From Gallionellaceae bacterium (GTDB lineage Bacteria > Pseudomonadota > Gammaproteobacteria > Burkholderiales > Gallionellaceae), in NCBI GenBank assembly GCA_030646595.1, contig JAUSKS010000247.1:1-8549 (forward strand): a stretch of DNA of 8,549 bases. The letters are read 5' to 3'. The notes beneath the pieces are model-generated. The model was given only the letters and a program-made list of their open reading frames with translations. It searched no databases and was not told the DNA's origin. Shown one piece after another: positions 4,905 through 8,549 of the stretch (the first letter of the stretch is position 1; each line of letters opens with the position of its first letter). The position numbers and the translations under genes were made by a program.

Positions 4905-5981
4905 ATGAAGCTCAACCACAAATCCAGCGTGTTGCTCGTCGTGCTTGCCGTAGTATTGCTGTTCCTGCCCTTTATTGCGGACGCGCTGCTCGGTCGCGGT
5001 TGGGTGCGCATACTGGATTTTGCGCTGTTGTACATCATGCTGGCATTGGGGCTGAATATAGTTGTCGGCTATGCCGGTTTGCTGGATCTCGGTTATATCG
5101 CTTTTTTTGCAGTCGGTGCTTATTGTTATGCGCTGCTAGGCTCACCGCAATTTGGTTTGCACTGGCCATTCTGGATCGTCTTACCATTGGGCGCGCTGCT
5201 GGCTTGCGTATTCGGCGTGTTGCTGGGTGCGCCCACCTTACGTTTGCGTGGCGATTATCTGGCCATCGTCACCCTGGGCTTTGGCGAAATTGTGCGCATC
5301 TTCCTTAACAACCTGAACGCGCCCATCAACATCACCAACGGGCCGCAGGGCATCAACATGATAGACCCGATTCGTCTCGGCACATTTTCCTTAAGCAGCG
5401 AACAATCCTTGTTTGGTCTGAGCTTTCCCGCCGTGCATTTGCATTACTACCTGTTTCTGGCGTGTACCTTGCTGGTGATTTTTATTTCCATGCGCTTGCA
5501 GGATTCGCGCATCGGTCGCGCCTGGGCAGCGATCCGCGAAGACGAAGTGGCAGCCACCGCAATGGGCATCAACACACGCAACATCAAGCTGCTTGCCTTT
5601 GCCATGGGCGCAACTTTCGGTGGCGCGGCGGGCGGTTTATTTGCTGGTTTGCAGGGTTTCGTCAGTCCGGAAAGTTTCGGCCTGACCGAATCCATCATGG
5701 TGTTATGCATGGTGGTACTGGGTGGCATGGGAAATATAAAAGGTGTGGTGCTGGGCGGCGTATTGCTGGTATTGCTACCAGAAGCCTTGCGTCATGGTGC
5801 AGGGCCGATGCAACAAGCCTGGTTCGGCAAAACCTATATCGATCCGGAAAGCTTGCGCATGCTGCTGTTTGGCTTGGCGCTGATAGCCGTGATGTTGCTG
5901 CGTCCGGCTGGGCTGTGGCCTTCCCGACAACGACAACGCGAGCTGACTGAAGAGCATGAAGACTATGACTCAACCCGCTGA
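4905..5981 (+). CDS. livM: Branched-chain amino acid type ABC transporter permease (LivM-like)
   Basis: The second inner-membrane permease and partner of LivH. It has 358 residues. An N-terminal membrane helix (8-29) is followed by LALGLNIVVGYAGLLDLGYIAFFAVGAY at 46-73, the typical LivM signature. LRLRGDYLAIVTLGFGEIVRI at 112-132 and TNGPQGI at 144-150 are also strongly conserved. The coupling loop RAWAAIREDEVAATAMGIN lies at 205-223, and GGMGNIKGVVLGG at 273-285 mirrors the matching motif of LivH. The ATG has a TAGGA site 9 bases upstream. The gene is separated from livH by 106 bases that hold the CACAGAG inverted repeat, whereas its 3' end overlaps livG by 26 bases. The charged tail (residues 340-358) is read from the region shared with the start of livG. 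Confidence 0.93.
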   Translation: MKLNHKSSVLLVVLAVVLLFLPFIADALLGRGWVRILDFALLYIMLALGLNIVVGYAGLLDLGYIAFFAVGAYCYALLGSPQFGLHWPFWIVLPLGALLACVFGVLLGAPTLRLRGDYLAIVTLGFGEIVRIFLNNLNAPINITNGPQGINMIDPIRLGTFSLSSEQSLFGLSFPAVHLHYYLFLACTLLVIFISMRLQDSRIGRAWAAIREDEVAATAMGINTRNIKLLAFAMGATFGGAAGGLFAGLQGFVSPESFGLTESIMVLCMVVLGGMGNIKGVVLGGVLLVLLPEALRHGAGPMQQAWFGKTYIDPESLRMLLFGLALIAVMLLRPAGLWPSRQRQRELTEEHEDYDSTR

Positions 5982-6744
5982 CACGCTGCTGCAACTGTCC
6001 GCGGTAGGAAAACGCTTTGGTGGTTTGGTCGCATTGTCCGATGTGACACTGCACATCAAGCGCGGCGAAATATATGGCTTGATCGGACCCAATGGCGCGG
6101 GTAAAACTACACTGTTCAATATTTTGACCGGACTCTATTTTCTGGATACAGGCAGCTTTACTTTTGATAATAATTCTTATACCCGCTGCCCGCCCCATCG
6201 CTTGGCGCAAGCAGGCATTGCACGCACTTTCCAAAATATACGTTTGTTTGCCAATATGAGTGCGCTGGAAAATATCATGGTCGGTCGTCATCTGCGCACA
6301 CGTACCGGCATCTGGGGCGCGCTCACGCGCCATGCTGCTGCGCGGGCAGAAGAGGCCACTACTCTGCAACGAGCGTACGAATTATTGCGCTATGTTGGCA
6401 TAAGCTGTCCCGCGCATACCTTGGCAAAAAATTTATCCTATGGCGAACAGCGGCGGCTGGAAATTGCCCGCGCCTTGGCCACTGAGCCAAAATTGCTGGC
6501 GCTGGACGAACCGGCAGCAGGCATGAATGCCACTGAAACGGCCAGCCTGAAAACCCTGCTGCAAGCCATACGCGCCGGCGGCATCACGGTGTTGCTAATC
6601 GAGCACGATGTAAAACTCATCCTGGGTTTATGCGACCGCGTGGCGGTGCTGGACTACGGTAAAAAAATTGCAGAAGGTGTGCCGGACGAAATACGTAACG
6701 ACCCGGCTGTCATTACTGCCTATATGGGTGGACATGCCACATGA
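5956..6744 (+). CDS. livG: Branched-chain amino acid type ABC transporter ATP-binding protein (LivG-like)
   Basis: One of the two cytoplasmic ATPases that power import. In its 262 residues Walker A is GPNGAGKTT at 44-52, the Q-loop glutamine is Q93 in ARTFQNIRLF, the ABC signature is LSYGEQ at 160-165, Walker B is LLALDE at 180-185 with catalytic E185, and the H-loop histidine is H217 in IEHDV. The GLYFLDTG region and the AAGMN sequence after Walker B are typical of LivG. All catalytic residues are present. Start choice: ATG 5956 overlaps livM by 26 bases and has GAAGAG only 2 bases upstream; ATG 5965 (residue 4) may be the real start with better spacing. It overlaps livF at ATGA, so translation of the two is coupled. 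Confidence 0.94.
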   Translation: MKTMTQPADTLLQLSAVGKRFGGLVALSDVTLHIKRGEIYGLIGPNGAGKTTLFNILTGLYFLDTGSFTFDNNSYTRCPPHRLAQAGIARTFQNIRLFANMSALENIMVGRHLRTRTGIWGALTRHAAARAEEATTLQRAYELLRYVGISCPAHTLAKNLSYGEQRRLEIARALATEPKLLALDEPAAGMNATETASLKTLLQAIRAGGITVLLIEHDVKLILGLCDRVAVLDYGKKIAEGVPDEIRNDPAVITAYMGGHAT

Positions 6745-7448
6745 ATATCCTGCAAGTAAGAAACCTCAAGGTCAGTTATGGCGGCATCCAGGCGCTGAAA
6801 GGGATAGACATCGACATCGCAGCAGGTGAGCTGGTTGCACTCATCGGCAGCAACGGTGCCGGGAAAACCACCACGCTCAAAACGCTGGCTGGGCTGCTGC
6901 CTGCAGCGGGTGAAATACATTATCAGGCAGAGTCGCTACATACCTGTGCCACCCATCAGCGAGTGCGCGATGGCTTGGCACTGGTGCCGGAAGGGCGCGG
7001 TCTGTTCGGGCGCATGAGTGTGCTGGAAAATTTGCAAATGGGTGCATATTGCCGCGATGATCCAGCGGGTATCGCGCAAGACCTGGAGCGCGTCTATGCC
7101 TTGTTTCCACGCCTGGCCGAACGTCACACACAATTGGCCGGCACGCTTTCCGGCGGCGAGCAACAAATGGTGGCAATAGGACGTGCTTTGATGAGCCGAC
7201 CCAAACTGCTGATGCTGGATGAGCCGAGCATGGGGCTGGCACCGATGATGGTAGAAAAAATATTCGAAACTATCTGCAATATTTCGGCGCAGGGTATTGC
7301 CATTTTACTGGTTGAGCAAAACGCCAAGCTCGCGCTGGAAGTGGCACAGCGCGGCTATGTGTTGGAATGTGGATTGATTACCTTATCCGGCCAAGCCAGC
7401 ATGTTACTGGACAGTGCCGAGGTCAGGCGAGCTTACCTCGGCAGTTAA
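6741..7448 (+). CDS. livF: Branched-chain amino acid type ABC transporter ATP-binding protein (LivF-like)
   Basis: The second ATPase, which pairs with LivG. It has 235 residues, the standard LivF length. Walker A is GSNGAGKTT at 36-44, the signature is LSGGEQ at 136-141, and Walker B is LLMLDE at 156-161 with catalytic E161. LVPEGRGLF at 81-89 replaces the usual Q-loop stretch, and VEQNA at 191-195 puts Gln where most ABC proteins have the H-loop His. Both substitutions are normal for LivF and distinguish it from LivG. The C-terminus RRAYLGS matches E. coli LivF. It starts inside the livG stop (ATGA, 4-base overlap), and its stop codon overlaps that of the convergent xthA gene. No terminator hairpin follows. 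Confidence 0.94.
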   Translation: MNILQVRNLKVSYGGIQALKGIDIDIAAGELVALIGSNGAGKTTTLKTLAGLLPAAGEIHYQAESLHTCATHQRVRDGLALVPEGRGLFGRMSVLENLQMGAYCRDDPAGIAQDLERVYALFPRLAERHTQLAGTLSGGEQQMVAIGRALMSRPKLLMLDEPSMGLAPMMVEKIFETICNISAQGIAILLVEQNAKLALEVAQRGYVLECGLITLSGQASMLLDSAEVRRAYLGS

Positions 7449-8221
7449 TCCACGGAGTACTGATAAATAACGCTGAGTGGCGCATGGTCGCTAAAGCGCT
7501 GCGCTTTATAGATGTCAGTTGATTGTGCAGTTTGAGCAAGCTTCGGCGTGGCGATATGGTAATCAATGCGCCACCCTACATTTTTTGTCCACGCCTGTCC
7601 GCGATTGGACCACCAGGTGTAGGCTTCCAGTTCGGGATGCAGTTTACGAAACACATCCACAAAGCCCACTTCATTAAATAATTCAGTCAGCCATGCGCGC
7701 TCTTCTGGCAAAAAGCCGGAATTCTTTTTATTGCCACGCCAGTTTTTCAGATCTTTTTCAGTATGGGCAATGTTCCAGTCCCCGCATAGCAATACTTCGC
7801 GTCCGCTGGCATGCAGTGCGCGTAAATGTGGCATAAACGCAGCCATGAATTTGAATTTCACGGCCTGCCGTTCTTCACCGCTGGAACCCGACGGGAGATA
7901 AAGTGAAATGACGCTAAGCGAACCAAATTGCGCTTCGATATAACGGCCTTCGCAATCAAATTCCACAATTCCCAAACCAGAAATCACCGCGTCAGGTTTA
8001 CGTTTGCAATAAATACCTACGCCGCTGTAGCCCTTTTTTTCGGCATAGTGGAAGTAGCCGTGATAACCGGGTGGAGCCAGCATGTCAGATGTCATGTCGC
8101 CAGCCTGGGCTTTCAGTTCCTGCACACAGACAATGTCCGCTCGCTGTTTTGGCAGCCACTGAAAAAGCCCCTTGCTGGCAGCAGAGCGCACACCGTTCAG
8201 GTTAAGCGTTATAATTCGCAC
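7445..8221 (-). CDS. xthA: Exodeoxyribonuclease III / AP endonuclease
   Basis: A Mg-dependent nuclease of the EEP fold that cleaves DNA 5' to abasic sites and digests 3' ends in base-excision repair. It has 258 residues, close to the usual 255-268. Key residues are all present: N7 in NLNG, E35 in VQELK (metal ligand), Y108 in SLYLPSG, D148 and N150 in GDWNIA, D220 in WRIDY, and the D245-H246 pair in SDHAPL. The start is a GTG at 8221-8219 with no visible Shine-Dalgarno site. It is chosen because MRIITLNLNGVRS aligns with the family N-terminus and no ATG precedes it. The gene is divergent from pyrE with only 21 bases between start codons, and convergent with livF with a 4-base overlap of stop codons. 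Confidence 0.95.
   Translation of the reverse strand: MRIITLNLNGVRSAASKGLFQWLPKQRADIVCVQELKAQAGDMTSDMLAPPGYHGYFHYAEKKGYSGVGIYCKRKPDAVISGLGIVEFDCEGRYIEAQFGSLSVISLYLPSGSSGEERQAVKFKFMAAFMPHLRALHASGREVLLCGDWNIAHTEKDLKNWRGNKKNSGFLPEERAWLTELFNEVGFVDVFRKLHPELEAYTWWSNRGQAWTKNVGWRIDYHIATPKLAQTAQSTDIYKAQRFSDHAPLSVIYQYSVD
8210..8215 (+). promoter_or_regulatory. Candidate -10 box for pyrE
   Basis: A perfect TATAAT lies 27 bases before the pyrE ATG, inside codons 3-4 of the opposing xthA gene. The -35 position at 17-base spacing (8187-8192) reads CGCACA, only 3 of 6 matches, so an activator or a weak basal promoter is possible. Confidence 0.4.
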
Positions 8222-8242
8222 GTCTAATTTTTTTGGTTTGTT

Positions 8243-8549
8243 ATGTCTGATTTCCGGCAGGAGTTCATCGAGTTCGCCATCCGCCGTAACGCGCTGTGCT
8301 TTGGCGAATTCAAGACCAAAGCGGGGCGGATGTCGCCGTATTTTTTCAATGCCGGTTTATTCAACGACGGCGACTCCCTGCGTCAGCTCGGGCAATTTTA
8401 CGCGAAAGCCATTCATGCTGCCCAGCTTCCGTTTGACATGCTGTTCGGTCCCGCCTACAAAGGCATTCCGCTGGTTGCGACAACCGTCATCGCGCTTGCC
8501 GATCGGGGTCGCGATGTCTCCTTCGCCTTCAACCGCAAGGAAGCCAAGG
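8243..8549 (+). CDS. pyrE: Orotate phosphoribosyltransferase PyrE, N-terminal half (cut by window edge)
   Basis: PyrE joins orotate to phosphoribosyl pyrophosphate to make OMP, the fifth step of UMP synthesis. The window holds 102 codons of a usual 210-215. The visible part follows E. coli PyrE closely: [11 protein letters not shown] at 8-18, [21 protein letters not shown] at 20-40 (the substrate loop with K26 and SPYFFN), [14 protein letters not shown] at 64-77 with K73, and FNRKEAK at 96-102, which precedes the flexible catalytic loop lying beyond the window edge. There is no recognisable Shine-Dalgarno site before the ATG. It is divergent from xthA, a pairing I associate with Betaproteobacteria. 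Identification is firm. Confidence 0.95.
   Translation, partial: MSDFRQEFIEFAIRRNALCFGEFKTKAGRMSPYFFNAGLFNDGDSLRQLGQFYAKAIHAAQLPFDMLFGPAYKGIPLVATTVIALADRGRDVSFAFNRKEAK

Noticed and set aside
4847..5308. A 153-residue plus-strand frame starting in the inverted repeat
   Set aside because: It overlaps livM in another frame and is Arg- and Cys-rich with no recognisable motif. livM is certain.
5695..6369. A 224-residue open frame on the minus strand
   Set aside because: It lies antisense to livM and livG, both of which have full sets of family motifs. Its translation shows no domain and is rich in Cys, His and Gln, as expected of a shadow frame.
1..8549. Search for a defence island, prophage, transposase or other novel multi-gene system
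   Set aside because: All genes have recognisable housekeeping, transport, respiratory or partition-ATPase identities. No integrase, toxin-antitoxin pair, reverse transcriptase, nuclease-helicase set or tRNA attachment site is visible.

Overview
The window is a piece of chromosome from a Gram-negative bacterium, most likely a betaproteobacterium. The evidence is an E. coli-like PyrE and Lgt, lipoprotein signals, E. coli-type -35/-10 boxes, and a divergent exonuclease III/pyrE pair, an arrangement I associate with Betaproteobacteria. Three small c-type cytochromes side by side suggest a respiratory or chemolithotrophic lineage; Nitrosomonadales/Gallionellaceae is a guess at that level only. I see no phage, transposase, CRISPR array, tRNA or rRNA.

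Layout. (1) 1-246, minus: the N-terminal 82 codons of lgt (prolipoprotein diacylglyceryl transferase), running off the left edge. (2) 332-946, plus: a short orphan ParA-type ATPase, divergent from lgt, with no parB beside it. (3) 1095-2533, plus: three related monoheme class I cytochromes c. The first two are soluble periplasmic paralogues, each followed by a hairpin terminator. The third is longer and has a lipobox and a linker, so it is probably membrane-anchored. (4) 2625-7448, plus: a complete branched-chain amino acid type (LivKHMGF) ABC transporter in the same gene order as E. coli. (5) 7445-8221, minus: exonuclease III (xthA), convergent with livF and overlapping it by 4 bases. (6) 8243-8549, plus: the first 102 codons of pyrE (orotate phosphoribosyltransferase), divergent from xthA and cut by the right edge.

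How the parts work together. The transporter has a lipoprotein binding protein, two permeases and two ATPases. A strong promoter (TTGACA, 17 bases, GATAAT) precedes livK, and a terminator-like hairpin between livK and livH probably lets the binding protein be made in excess of the membrane parts. A 27-bp inverted repeat built from 9-base CACAGAG units separates livH from livM, while livM/livG and livG/livF overlap. The cytochromes are likely electron shuttles to a terminal reductase, but their partners are outside the window.

Two automatic starts look wrong. The third cytochrome's longest reading frame begins with a TTG that is the first half of a perfect TTGACA box. The livK frame's first ATG lies upstream of its own promoter, and the real start is the ATG at 2625, which creates a lipoprotein signal. 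Nothing here amounts to a new defence or mobile system. The most interesting points are the cytochrome trio, the two lipoprotein calls and the repeats and regulatory structure around the liv operon.
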